Of a DNA stretch of 29,779 nucleotides, positions 8,605 to 17,063 are shown in pieces. Below the pieces are notes generated by a model. It saw only the letters and a program-made list of their open reading frames with translations, was not told the DNA's origin and did not search any database. The DNA is from Bacillota bacterium (lineage in GTDB: Bacteria > Bacillota > Clostridia > Acetivibrionales > DSM-1351). How positions within the stretch are numbered: the first letter of the stretch is position 1; every line of letters starts with the position of its first letter. Where the stretch lies: the NCBI GenBank assembly GCA_023393115.1, contig JAEWMS010000058.1, forward strand, positions 1 through 29,779, given 5' to 3'. Both the position numbers and the translations under genes were made by a program.

Positions 8605-8991
8605 ATGAAGAACAAGAATCTTTTCGAGAGCTTTAGAACTGCTTTCCAGGGTATATGGCATACCTTTATGAATGAAAGAAATATGATAATACACCTGGCA
8701 ACCGCCGCCATGGTTATTCTTCTCTCCATTTGGCTTAAAGTAGATAAAATAGAAATGACGGTATTATGCCTTACAATTGCAATGGTAATTTGCTTCGAGC
8801 TCATCAATACGGCTATGGAGGTAATGGTTAACATAATAGTTGATGTATACCATCCAAAAGCAAAGATAATAAAAGATGTATCGGCAGGTGCGGTGTTTGT
8901 ATCGGCTATATTCAGTATTGCAATTGGAATAATAATATTAGGAGATAAACTGATTAATAAAGTAATAAGTATTATTGAGTATATAATGTAG
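8605..8991 (+). CDS. dgkA: Diacylglycerol/undecaprenol kinase, DgkA family
   Basis: This small integral membrane kinase has 129 aa or fewer and three membrane helices. The family signatures are 'AFQGIWHTFMNERNMIIHLA' near the N-terminus and 'ELINTAMEVMVNI' in the second helix region, with the catalytic Glu and the NTA.E motif. In Gram-positives the enzyme phosphorylates undecaprenol to recycle the cell-wall lipid carrier rather than diacylglycerol. GGAG lies five bases before the ATG at 8605. An overlapping GTG at 8599 is part of that ribosome site and is less likely. Position between ybeY and cdd is the standard Firmicutes order. Confidence 0.93.
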   Translation: MKNKNLFESFRTAFQGIWHTFMNERNMIIHLATAAMVILLSIWLKVDKIEMTVLCLTIAMVICFELINTAMEVMVNIIVDVYHPKAKIIKDVSAGAVFVSAIFSIAIGIIILGDKLINKVISIIEYIM

Positions 8992-9011
8992 ATATTTATA
9001 TGGAGGTTAGT

Positions 9012-9404
9012 ATGATTACAGATCAGGAACTAATTGATTACGCAAGAAAAGCAATGGAAAATGCATATGTACCTTACTCAAAATTCCATGTGGGAGCTGC
9101 ACTGCTTACAAAAACAGGCAAGGTTTATACTGGGTGCAATGTTGAAATAGCTTCCTTTGGGGCAACAAACTGTGCTGAGAGAACAGCGGTTTGGAAAGCT
9201 GTTTCAGAGGAGGGGAAAGTGGAAATAGAAAAAATCGCCATTATCAGTGATGAGCCTGATTATATATATCCCTGCGGTATATGCAGACAGGTTCTAGCGG
9301 AATTTGCTGATGACGAAATGCAGGTTATCGGAGCAAAGAAAAGCGGGGAATATAAAATCATACGTTTTGGAGATATTCTGCCCCACGCATTCAGAAGTTT
9401 TTAG
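9012..9404 (+). CDS. cdd: Cytidine deaminase
   Basis: This 130-aa homotetrameric zinc enzyme converts cytidine/deoxycytidine to uridine/deoxyuridine for pyrimidine salvage. The zinc site is complete: Cys54-Ala-Glu56 in 'ATNCAERTAV', and Cys88/Cys91 in 'PCGICRQVL'. The nucleoside-binding 'GCNVEIASFG' block is also present. GGAGG lies six bases before the ATG at 9012. An ATG at 9000 precedes this ribosome site and is unlikely to be used. Confidence 0.96.
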   Translation: MITDQELIDYARKAMENAYVPYSKFHVGAALLTKTGKVYTGCNVEIASFGATNCAERTAVWKAVSEEGKVEIEKIAIISDEPDYIYPCGICRQVLAEFADDEMQVIGAKKSGEYKIIRFGDILPHAFRSF

Positions 9405-9478
9405 TCAGAAATATTTAAACAATTTAGCACAATTTTTTCAGTTTTTTAGAAGATTTTGAGAACATATTTGGAGGATAT

Positions 9479-10375
9479 ATGGCGTTTAAATCGGGTTTTG
9501 TATCAGTAATAGGGAGACCGAATGTTGGAAAATCTACACTGTTAAATGCAATTACAGGACAAAAAATTGCAATAATGTCAGATAAGCCACAAACCACAAG
9601 AAATACTATCCGTGGAGTAATTACAAATGAACAATGCCAGCTGGTGCTAATAGACACCCCCGGCATTCACAAGCCTAAAACCAAATTGGGCGAATACATG
9701 GTAAATGTTGCATCTGAGACTATGAGGGAGGTGGACCTTATACTTTTTCTTGTGGAGGCTTCTACGCCGGCAGGAAATATGGATGTCAGCATAATAGAAC
9801 AGCTGAAAAAGGTTAAAACCCCTGTATTTCTAATCTTAAACAAGGTTGACATTGTAAGTAAGGACAAGCTCTTTTCAATAATTGAAGGCTATAGTAAGCT
9901 CATGGACTTTAAAGCAATAATACCCATTTCTGCATTAAAAAATGACGGTACTGATATTATCTTAAATGAAGCGTTGAAGTATATTCCGGAGGGTCCTCAG
10001 TTTTTTTCGGAAGATACACTGACAGACCAGCCCGAGAAGGTAATCGCTGCTGAGATGATAAGAGAAAAGGTACTTTTGAATCTGGATGAAGAGGTACCAC
10101 ATGGAGTAGGTGTGGAAGTTATGTCCTTTAAGGAGAGGGAAGATGGACTGATAAATATTCAGGCTACCATCTATTGTGAAAAAAGCTCTCATAAGGGAAT
10201 TATCATAGGCAAGCAGGGACAGATGTTAAAGAAGATAGGCAGTGCAGCACGATATGAAATAGAAAGATTACTGGACACTAAAATATTTCTGGAGCTTTGG
10301 GTCAAGGTTAAACCCGACTGGCGAAATAACGACAGTATGCTTAAAGATCTGGGCTATAAAAGTAATAAACAGTAG
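9479..10375 (+). CDS. era: GTPase Era
   Basis: This 298-aa ribosome-assembly GTPase binds the 3' end of 16S rRNA. The G1 motif GRPNVGKS is at 12-19, DTPG at 59-62 and NKVD at 121-124; 'ISALKND' supplies G5. The C-terminal KH domain contains 'KGIIIGKQGQMLKKIG'. GGAGG lies six bases before the ATG. YbeY and Era both act on 16S rRNA 3'-end maturation and sit in the same cluster. Confidence 0.97.
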   Translation: MAFKSGFVSVIGRPNVGKSTLLNAITGQKIAIMSDKPQTTRNTIRGVITNEQCQLVLIDTPGIHKPKTKLGEYMVNVASETMREVDLILFLVEASTPAGNMDVSIIEQLKKVKTPVFLILNKVDIVSKDKLFSIIEGYSKLMDFKAIIPISALKNDGTDIILNEALKYIPEGPQFFSEDTLTDQPEKVIAAEMIREKVLLNLDEEVPHGVGVEVMSFKEREDGLINIQATIYCEKSSHKGIIIGKQGQMLKKIGSAARYEIERLLDTKIFLELWVKVKPDWRNNDSMLKDLGYKSNKQ

Positions 10376-10405
10376 AATGGGTTAACCTGGAGGCCGCGGA
10401 GGTAA

Positions 10406-11149
10406 ATGGGTACTGTACATTACAAGGGAATTGTCATAAAAGAAGTAAATACCGGAGAGGCCGATAAGATAGTAACAGTGTTGACAGCAGAAGAGGGTAA
10501 GATATCAGTTGCCGCAAAAAATGCCAGAAGGCCCAAAAGCTCATTAAGCAGCGGCACACAACTGTTGTGTTTCAGTGATTATATGCTATTTAAGGGCAAG
10601 GAATTGTATAATATGTCCTACTGTGAGGTTATTGAGCCAAACTATGAAATAAGAAATGACATTTTTAAGCTTACTTACAGTTCACACATTCTGGAGCTTA
10701 TTTCTGACAATGTTCAGGAGGGAGAACCGTCTGGAGACATACTCCAGCTCTTGTTGAACACTCTTTACGTTATTGCTAAAACCGATCGCTCTCTTGAATT
10801 GGTGACCAGAGTGTTTGAATTGAGGCTCATGGCACTGCTGGGCTATGAACCTCAGGTATCAGGCTGTATAAATTGTAACAGCACAGGTGACGAGAATATG
10901 TATTTTGACCTGGATAATTCGGGAATTGTTTGTGCTGAATGTGTTAACCCCAAGGGAAGGGTAATACCTCTTTTACCAGGAACGGTGAAAGCATTGAAGT
11001 ATATTATGAAAATCAGTCCTCAGAAGCTGTTCAGCTTTTCATTATCAGAGGAGTCAATTAAAGAGCTGGGGATTATATCCAGGAGGTATATTAAAGAACA
11101 TTTGGGAAAGGAATATAACAAGCTGGATTATTTAAAGCAATTAATGTAA
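10406..11149 (+). CDS. recO: DNA repair protein RecO
   Basis: This 247-aa recombination mediator works with RecR (RecFOR pathway) to load RecA on SSB-coated DNA. The N-terminal OB-fold begins 'YKGIVIKEVNTGEADKIVTV'. The C-terminal domain has a four-cysteine zinc finger with Cys154, Cys157, Cys176 and Cys179 ('CINC' and 'CAEC'). It follows era by 30 bases, the order typical of Firmicutes. GGAGG precedes the ATG. Confidence 0.95.
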   Translation: MGTVHYKGIVIKEVNTGEADKIVTVLTAEEGKISVAAKNARRPKSSLSSGTQLLCFSDYMLFKGKELYNMSYCEVIEPNYEIRNDIFKLTYSSHILELISDNVQEGEPSGDILQLLLNTLYVIAKTDRSLELVTRVFELRLMALLGYEPQVSGCINCNSTGDENMYFDLDNSGIVCAECVNPKGRVIPLLPGTVKALKYIMKISPQKLFSFSLSEESIKELGIISRRYIKEHLGKEYNKLDYLKQLM

Positions 11150-11181
11150 ACACAGGTTTTTTATCATATTTGGAGTGATAT

Positions 11182-12600
11182 ATGAGCAATATGTGGTCCC
11201 CTATATCAGTAATTATTATTGTCATAAATATTGTATTCATTATCACGGCTGTTTTCTTTGAACGCAAAAAACCGGTACAGGCTTTAAGCTGGGTTTTAAC
11301 CCTGTCTTTGCTGCCTTTACTAGGTTTTTTTCTGTATTTGCTCTTTGGGAGAAAATCCTATAAACAGTACAGTCATAAGGTCTTTAAGAATTATAACCAA
11401 ATTCCGTATGGTAAAGAAATAAAGGTTCCGGATTTTCACGGAGAACCCATGAAACAGCTTTTGAGACTTAATGCTGCTACCTCTCAAAGTCCGTATACCG
11501 ATAACAATGAGGTCATAATCTTTACTGGTGCACAGGACAAATACAATCAGTTGTTCAAGGATTTGGAGGAAGCAAAGGAATCAATTCACCTTCTTTATTT
11601 TATTTTTCAAAATGACAATATCGGTAAAAAAATGATTGAATTGCTTGCCAGAAAGGCAAAAGAGGGTCTGGAGGTGCGGGTGTTATTCGACCATGGCTCA
11701 AATCTTTTGAGGCCCTTTGAGGCTTATTCCTCCATTATAAAAAACGGGGGCGAGGTATACAGCTATTTATCAAATACATTCAGCAATTTTCTTAAGGTCA
11801 ATTTCAGGAATCATCGTAAAATCGTGGTGATAGACGGCAAAATAGGGTATACAGGAGGAATCAACATTGGAGATGAATATCTTGGATTTCATAAAAAAAT
11901 AAAGCCCTGGAGAGATACTCACTTAAGAATAATCGGCAGCAGTGTCCTTGACCTTCAGCTGAGGTTTATTGAAGATTGGCTGTATGCGTCAAAGCAGGAT
12001 TCGGATAAGTTTGACAGTATCCGATACTTTCCTGAAATCGAAGCGGGTAAAGAAAGCACCGGAATCCAAATTGTGTCCAGCGGCCCGGATACTTCCGGAC
12101 AGGAAATAAAACGGGGCTTACTCAAAATGATTAGTTCGGCGAAGCAGAGCATCCTAATCCAGACGCCATATTTTGTACCTGATACGGCTTTCCTGGAGGC
12201 TCTTCAGAATGCTGCCTTATCCGGTGTAGAGGTAATGATTCAAATTCCGGGTGTACCCGATAAACCTTATGTCTATAAAGCTACAATGTCTTATGTGGCC
12301 GATGTTTTGGAATATGGAATAAAGGTTTATCTTTATCCCGGCTTTTTACATGCAAAAATGATGGTAGTGGATGAACTTGTCTCTGCGGTGGGAACTGCGA
12401 ATATTGATATGAGAAGCTTCTCACTTAATTTCGAAATTGATGCCTTTATGTATGGAAAGGAAATAACCAACAGATGTTCAAATATATTTCATGAGGATTT
12501 GAAGCTATGCAGACTTATAACTAAAGAGGAGTTTAGCAAGAGAGGTATATATTCCAAGATACAGGAAAGTACCTTCAGATTATTTTCACCGATACTATAG
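11182..12600 (+). CDS. cls: Cardiolipin synthase (phospholipase D family)
   Basis: This 472-aa membrane enzyme condenses two phosphatidylglycerols into cardiolipin and glycerol. Two N-terminal membrane helices (about 7-25 and 38-56) are followed by two PLD domains. The HKD motifs are complete: His211-Lys213-Asp218 in 'NHRKIVVIDGKIGYTGGINI' and His390-Lys392-Asp397 in 'HAKMMVVDELVSAVGTANID'. Length is normal for bacterial Cls. GGAGTG lies a few bases before the ATG. It may be co-transcribed with recO (32-base gap); no terminator was seen behind it. Confidence 0.96.
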   Translation: MSNMWSPISVIIIVINIVFIITAVFFERKKPVQALSWVLTLSLLPLLGFFLYLLFGRKSYKQYSHKVFKNYNQIPYGKEIKVPDFHGEPMKQLLRLNAATSQSPYTDNNEVIIFTGAQDKYNQLFKDLEEAKESIHLLYFIFQNDNIGKKMIELLARKAKEGLEVRVLFDHGSNLLRPFEAYSSIIKNGGEVYSYLSNTFSNFLKVNFRNHRKIVVIDGKIGYTGGINIGDEYLGFHKKIKPWRDTHLRIIGSSVLDLQLRFIEDWLYASKQDSDKFDSIRYFPEIEAGKESTGIQIVSSGPDTSGQEIKRGLLKMISSAKQSILIQTPYFVPDTAFLEALQNAALSGVEVMIQIPGVPDKPYVYKATMSYVADVLEYGIKVYLYPGFLHAKMMVVDELVSAVGTANIDMRSFSLNFEIDAFMYGKEITNRCSNIFHEDLKLCRLITKEEFSKRGIYSKIQESTFRLFSPIL

Positions 12601-12644
12601 TAATTATGTAAACAGGTTCAATTACGTTAATTTCATCTGGTTTA

Positions 12645-12673
12645 TTGTCTTAGTGTTTCAAATGAAATATAAT
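12645..12673 (+). promoter_or_regulatory. Sigma-A-type promoter of the HD-domain gene
   Basis: TTGTCT, a 17-bp spacer, then a consensus TATAAT. Transcription would start near 12680, leaving a leader of about 100 nt before the HD gene. Within that leader GGAGGTATA precedes a TTG that opens a 6-codon frame (12710-12730, stop TGA). Confidence 0.7.
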
Positions 12674-12783
12674 TGATAGAAATAATGTAAAAAACGGTAA
12701 GGAGGTATATTGGACAAAAAATATTTATGAAATGATTGTGAATTGATTATGAAATGATTATGACTTGTCCGATAGAGTGAGAT

Positions 12784-13281
12784 ATGATTGAACAGATTAC
12801 TAGAGAAATGATTTTATATTTTGATAAGGATGTAAGAAGAATCAACCATGCTCTGAAGGTTCATAGTTTTTGCGCTACCATAGCAGCACTTGAACAGCTT
12901 GACGAGAAAAGCAGTCTAATTGTAAATCTTTCCGGGATTCTTCATGATATAGGTATTAAGGAAGCTGAGAGAAAGTATAATTCATCTGCCGGACCCTATC
13001 AGGAAAAGGAGGGACCCGAAATAGCACAGAAGATTATGGAGAAGTATCCCATTGATACTGATATTATTGAGCGCGTTTGTTATATAATAGGGCATCACCA
13101 CAGCTACAGTAAAATTGACGGAGTTGATTTTCAAATTTTGGTGGAAGCAGATTTCCTTGTGAATATTTTTGAGGACCAGATGGATAATTCTGCTGTAGAA
13201 TCAATCCGGAAAAAATACTTTAAAACTACAGCCGGTACAGAGCTTATGGACAGGATGTACTTATTAGAAGTTGGAAGTTAG
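12784..13281 (+). CDS. HD-domain phosphohydrolase-like protein
   Basis: This 165-aa cytoplasmic protein has a compact HD domain: 'RINHALKVHSFCATIAALEQ' (first His), 'LSGILHDIGIKEAERKYN' (HD pair), 'YIIGHHHSYSKIDGVDFQIL' (third His block) and 'VEADFLVNIFED' (last Asp). The metal-binding set H...HD...D appears intact. Such stand-alone HD proteins are usually of unknown substrate, acting on nucleotides or phosphoesters. The ribosome site before ATG 12784 is weak (GAGTGAG, very close). The final codons (E-V-G-S-stop) are formed by the first units of a 7-bp tandem repeat, so the C-terminus may have been shaped by repeat expansion. Confidence 0.85.
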   Translation: MIEQITREMILYFDKDVRRINHALKVHSFCATIAALEQLDEKSSLIVNLSGILHDIGIKEAERKYNSSAGPYQEKEGPEIAQKIMEKYPIDTDIIERVCYIIGHHHSYSKIDGVDFQILVEADFLVNIFEDQMDNSAVESIRKKYFKTTAGTELMDRMYLLEVGS

Positions 13282-13322
13282 AAGTTGGAAGTTAGAAGTT
13301 GGAGGTTAGAGGTTGGAAGTTG
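13267..13322. repeat. Tandem 7-bp repeat (GAAGTTG/GAAGTTA), eight units
   Basis: Units GAAGTTG and GAAGTTA alternate through eight copies, the later ones with GAGGTTA/GAGGTTG variants. The array begins inside the HD gene's last codons and runs into the intergenic region. Behind it (about 13336-13377) three loose copies of GAATAGT follow. It is direct and contiguous with no spacers, so it is simple-sequence DNA and not a CRISPR array. Confidence 0.9.
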
Positions 13323-13442
13323 GAGAAAGTCAAGTGAATAGTGAAGAATGAATAGTGAAAATTAAGAGCGAATAGTTAAGATGTGAACATACAATCGATG
13401 ATTAATACATAGTAGAGTTGAAGAATAAAAGGGGTTTTTTCT

Positions 13443-15257
13443 TTGTTAAAGCTTGTAAAGTACTTAAAACCATATATAAAGCAGGTGACTTTAGGGCCTG
13501 CTTTTAAATTGCTTGAAGCCATTCTTGAGCTGTTAATACCGTTAATGATGGCCAAACTTATTGATAACGGAGTCAAAACAAATAATACTTCCTTTGTATA
13601 CACCATGGGAGGACTGATGCTTATAACAGCAGTTATAGGGGCAGGTTCTGCATATATATGCCAATACTATGCCTCTATTGCATCCCAGGGCTTTGGGACT
13701 TCAATGAGAAATCTGTTATTCAAAAAAATACAGAGCTTCTCTTATAATGAAATTGATAAAATAGGGACACCTTCTCTTATAAACAGAATAACAAGTGACG
13801 TAAATCAATTGCAGTTTGCGGTTGCCATGTTGATAAGGCTGGTTATTCGCGTACCTTTTCTGTGCATTGGCGGTGTAGTAATGGCCATGATAATCAACCT
13901 CAGGTTATCTCTGATTTTATTGATTATAATGCCCATATTTGCTGTTTTTCTTTATTTTGTAATGTCAAGAAGCGTTCCTATGTACAAGTTGGTTCAAAAG
14001 AAACTTGATGGACTTTCAACGGTTATAAGAGAAAATTTGTCGGGGGCAAGAGTGGTTCGTGCTTTTGCAAGGCTTGACAAGGAAAGAACAAGATTTGTTG
14101 AAAGTAACAGGGAATATGCTGATAGTTCAATAAGGGTGGGACGAATCTCCGCCCTTCTAAATCCGGTGACAACAGTCATAATCAATTTAGGTGTTGCTGC
14201 CATTCTTTGGTTCGGAGGTGTACAGGTAAATGAAGGAAGTATGACACAGGGTGAAATCATTGCATATATAAACTACGTGAATATGATTTTATCTGCGTTA
14301 ATAGTTCTTGCAAACCTTGTTGTAACCTTTACAAAAGCGGCTGCATCAGCGGGTAGAGTCAATGAGCTGCTTGATTTGAAACCCTCAATTGTTGATATGG
14401 ATACTGACCAATCTAAACTTCATGGAGGAACAAATTCGCAGGCAGAAAAGGATGAATCACTGGCACAACCGACATCGGCTTCACATGAGGAACTGCATAA
14501 ATCCAACCCAATAATAGAATTCAGCAATGTAAGCTTTTCCTATGACAGATCAGCTGAGAATGTATTACAAAATATCTCCTTTAAAATCAATAAAGGTCAG
14601 GTTACAGGGATTATTGGTTCTACCGGTGCAGGAAAGTCAACCCTGATAAATCTTATTGCACGTTTTTACGATGCAACAGAAGGTACAGTCAGCTTTAACG
14701 GGATAAATGTTAAAAAATTGAAACAAAAGGAACTCAGAAATAGAATAGGATTGGTGCCTCAGAAATCAGTGCTTTTCTCAGGAACAATTGAAGAAAACCT
14801 TAAATGGGGAAAGCCCGACGCAACTTTCGAAGATATGGTCAAAGCTTCAAAAATAGCTCAGGCCTATGAATTTATAGAAAACAAACCTGAAGGCTTTAAG
14901 GCGCAAATCGTTCAGGGTGGCAGAAATCTTTCTGGCGGTCAAAGGCAAAGACTGGCTATAGCGCGAGCTTTAGTAAAGGAGCCGGATATATTGATACTGG
15001 ATGACAGCTCAAGTGCATTGGATTATGCTACAGACGCACGTTTGCGGAGGGAGCTTAAGGAAAAACTGTCCGATACCACAGTGATTATTGTTACTCAGCG
15101 TGTGGCAGCAATTCGAAATGCAGATATTATTATTGTTATGGACGAGGGAGAAATAGTGGGCATGGGAAGTAACGCTGAGCTCCTTGAGAGCTGTTCGGTA
15201 TACAAGGAAATTGTCAGCTCCCAGGACGAAAGTGAGGTGGCGCCAAATGAAAAATAG
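13443..15257 (+). CDS. ABC exporter subunit with degenerate ATPase site (heterodimer partner 1)
   Basis: This 604-aa half-transporter has a six-helix membrane domain (about 15-300) and an ATP-binding domain with P-loop GSTGAGKST and signature LSGGQ. Walker B reads ILILDDSSSALD, so Asp replaces the catalytic Glu. The switch His is replaced by Gln (VTQRVAAIR). This is the pattern of the non-catalytic half of heterodimeric exporters such as BmrCD and TM287/288. The substrate is unknown (drugs, lipids or peptides are typical). A hydrophilic linker of about 35 residues before the nucleotide-binding domain is longer than usual. Translation appears to start at TTG 13443 after AAAGGGG. The end overlaps the partner gene by 11 bases. 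Confidence 0.93.
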   Translation: MLKLVKYLKPYIKQVTLGPAFKLLEAILELLIPLMMAKLIDNGVKTNNTSFVYTMGGLMLITAVIGAGSAYICQYYASIASQGFGTSMRNLLFKKIQSFSYNEIDKIGTPSLINRITSDVNQLQFAVAMLIRLVIRVPFLCIGGVVMAMIINLRLSLILLIIMPIFAVFLYFVMSRSVPMYKLVQKKLDGLSTVIRENLSGARVVRAFARLDKERTRFVESNREYADSSIRVGRISALLNPVTTVIINLGVAAILWFGGVQVNEGSMTQGEIIAYINYVNMILSALIVLANLVVTFTKAAASAGRVNELLDLKPSIVDMDTDQSKLHGGTNSQAEKDESLAQPTSASHEELHKSNPIIEFSNVSFSYDRSAENVLQNISFKINKGQVTGIIGSTGAGKSTLINLIARFYDATEGTVSFNGINVKKLKQKELRNRIGLVPQKSVLFSGTIEENLKWGKPDATFEDMVKASKIAQAYEFIENKPEGFKAQIVQGGRNLSGGQRQRLAIARALVKEPDILILDDSSSALDYATDARLRRELKEKLSDTTVIIVTQRVAAIRNADIIIVMDEGEIVGMGSNAELLESCSVYKEIVSSQDESEVAPNEK

Positions 15258-17052
15258 AGTTGTTATACGTCTTGTCAAATACATTTTAAAGCACAGGCAA
15301 TTTGTTTTTGGCGCCTTGCTTTGTGCGGTATTCAGTAACATACTTATGATTGCAGGCCCTTATATAATAGGTAAGGGTGTCGATAGCATAGCGGGAAAAA
15401 ACAGTGTAGACTTCAAACAGATTGGAAAAATCGTACTTATAATAATAATCCTATATTGCGTAAGTGCCATATTCCAATGGACTCTTCAGGTACTGACAAC
15501 AAAGCTTGCCAACAGAACTGTTGAAGAGCTTAAAAATGATGTTTTTATCCACGTAACCAAAATGCCTCTGGAGTATTACGACAAGAATGCTCACGGAGAT
15601 ATTATGTCCCGGCTTACAAGCGATATGGAATACATTTCTGAGGGCATCTTCCAATCAGTAACACAGTTTCTTACCGGAATAATCTCAATAGTAGGTTCCC
15701 TTGTATTTATGTTTATTCTTAATCCTTTTATAACTCTGGTTGTAATTGTTATGACGCCGGTTACCTTTTTCATTGCTTCCTTCATAACAAAACGTTCTTC
15801 CAAGCTTTTCAAGGAACAGTCAAAGCTGAACGGAGAGCTCAATGGCTTTGTTGAGGAAATGATAGGTGACCAGAAGGTGGTAAAGGCCTTCAACTATGAA
15901 GAACGTGCTCAAGAGAAATTTGAGGAAATAAACAACAGGCTTTATAAAGCTGGGAGATGGGCGCAGTTCTATTCCTCCCTTGTAAATCCTTCTACAAGGC
16001 TGGTGAATAACATAACCTATGTATTACTGGGGCTGACTGGCGGAATAGCAGCAATTGCCGGTAGGCTTAGTATTGGATACATTTCAAGCTTTTTGACCTA
16101 TTCAACATATTTCTCTCAGCCCATTAATAATATAACAAGTGTAACAACACAGCTTCAGACTGCCATCGCATCAGCTCAGAGAGTATTCTCAGTTCTTGAC
16201 AGTGAACCTGAGAACAATGAGGAGGAGGGGCTTATTGAATTTTCAAGTACTATAAGTACTACAAGCACTAATAGCAGTAACAGCACTAACAGCACTAACA
16301 GCACTAACAGCATTATAGGTAAGGTTACATTTGATAATGTATCCTTTTCATACACTGCAGACCATCCTCTTATAAAAAATTTCAGCCTCGATGTAAACAA
16401 TGGCACCAGGGTTGCTATAGTTGGCCCTACCGGAGCGGGAAAAACAACTCTTGTTAACCTATTAATGAGATTTTACGATGTAAATAGTGGGAATATATAT
16501 ATTGATGGAATAAACACTAAGTCTATGACAAAGGATAGCCTCAGGAAAGCTTTTGGTATGGTTTTACAGGATACCTGGCTGTTTTCGGGTACAATACGTG
16601 ATAATATTTCTTATGGTAAGCCCGATGCTTCAGATGATGAAGTAATTACAGCAGCGAAGTCGGCTAATGCACACAGTTTTATAAAGAAGCTACCCATGGG
16701 CTATAATACCATGGTTACTGAGGGCGGGGGCAACCTATCACAAGGACAGCGCCAGCTATTGACAATTGCTCGAGTAATGCTTATAATTCCACCAATGCTG
16801 ATACTTGATGAAGCGACCAGCAGTGTTGATACCAGGACCGAGATTAAAATACAAAAGGCCTTCAATAGGTTAATGGAAGGCAGAACAAGCTTTATTATAG
16901 CTCACAGACTATCAACTATTCGGGAAGCCGATTTGATACTTGTTATGAATAAAGGGCAAATAGTGGAACAGGGAACCCATGACCAACTTATAGCACAGGG
17001 CGGGTTCTATAATAAGCTATATTACAGTCAATACGAAAATGTTGATTTGTAA
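15247..17052 (+). CDS. ABC exporter subunit with canonical ATPase site (heterodimer partner 2)
   Basis: This 601-aa half-transporter has a six-helix membrane domain followed by an ATP-binding domain with P-loop GPTGAGKTT, Walker B LILDEATSSVD with the catalytic Glu, and the switch His in AHRLSTIR. Its signature is LSQGQ instead of LSGGQ. The altered signature would face the degenerate site of partner 1, as in known asymmetric exporters. Start: the ATG at 15247, preceded by GAGGTGG; an earlier ATG at 15184 lies deep in the partner gene and has no ribosome site. A Ser/Thr/Asn linker (about residues 335-358) encoded by a 9-bp DNA repeat separates the two domains. Confidence 0.94.
   Translation: MKNRVVIRLVKYILKHRQFVFGALLCAVFSNILMIAGPYIIGKGVDSIAGKNSVDFKQIGKIVLIIIILYCVSAIFQWTLQVLTTKLANRTVEELKNDVFIHVTKMPLEYYDKNAHGDIMSRLTSDMEYISEGIFQSVTQFLTGIISIVGSLVFMFILNPFITLVVIVMTPVTFFIASFITKRSSKLFKEQSKLNGELNGFVEEMIGDQKVVKAFNYEERAQEKFEEINNRLYKAGRWAQFYSSLVNPSTRLVNNITYVLLGLTGGIAAIAGRLSIGYISSFLTYSTYFSQPINNITSVTTQLQTAIASAQRVFSVLDSEPENNEEEGLIEFSSTISTTSTNSSNSTNSTNSTNSIIGKVTFDNVSFSYTADHPLIKNFSLDVNNGTRVAIVGPTGAGKTTLVNLLMRFYDVNSGNIYIDGINTKSMTKDSLRKAFGMVLQDTWLFSGTIRDNISYGKPDASDDEVITAAKSANAHSFIKKLPMGYNTMVTEGGGNLSQGQRQLLTIARVMLIIPPMLILDEATSSVDTRTEIKIQKAFNRLMEGRTSFIIAHRLSTIREADLILVMNKGQIVEQGTHDQLIAQGGFYNKLYYSQYENVDL
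16264..16312 (+). repeat. In-frame 9-bp tandem repeat encoding an (Asn-Ser-Thr)n linker
   Basis: AGCACTAAC-type units repeat about five times and encode a run of Asn-Ser-Thr between the membrane and ATPase domains of the second ABC subunit. A 9-bp unit changes linker length without breaking the frame. Confidence 0.9.
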
Positions 17053-17063
17053 AGGAGGTTAAT

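Noticed and set aside
9405..9478. Riboswitch or T-box in the larger gaps of the cdd-era-recO region
   Set aside because: No conserved T-box or riboswitch core was found; gaps are short and AT-rich.
13267..13322. Possible CRISPR array
   Set aside because: Units are 7 bp and contiguous, without spacers; no cas genes are present.
13994..14260. Antisense frame within the first ABC subunit (and similar frames within other genes)
   Set aside because: Shadow of a conserved coding region; no motif or start signal.
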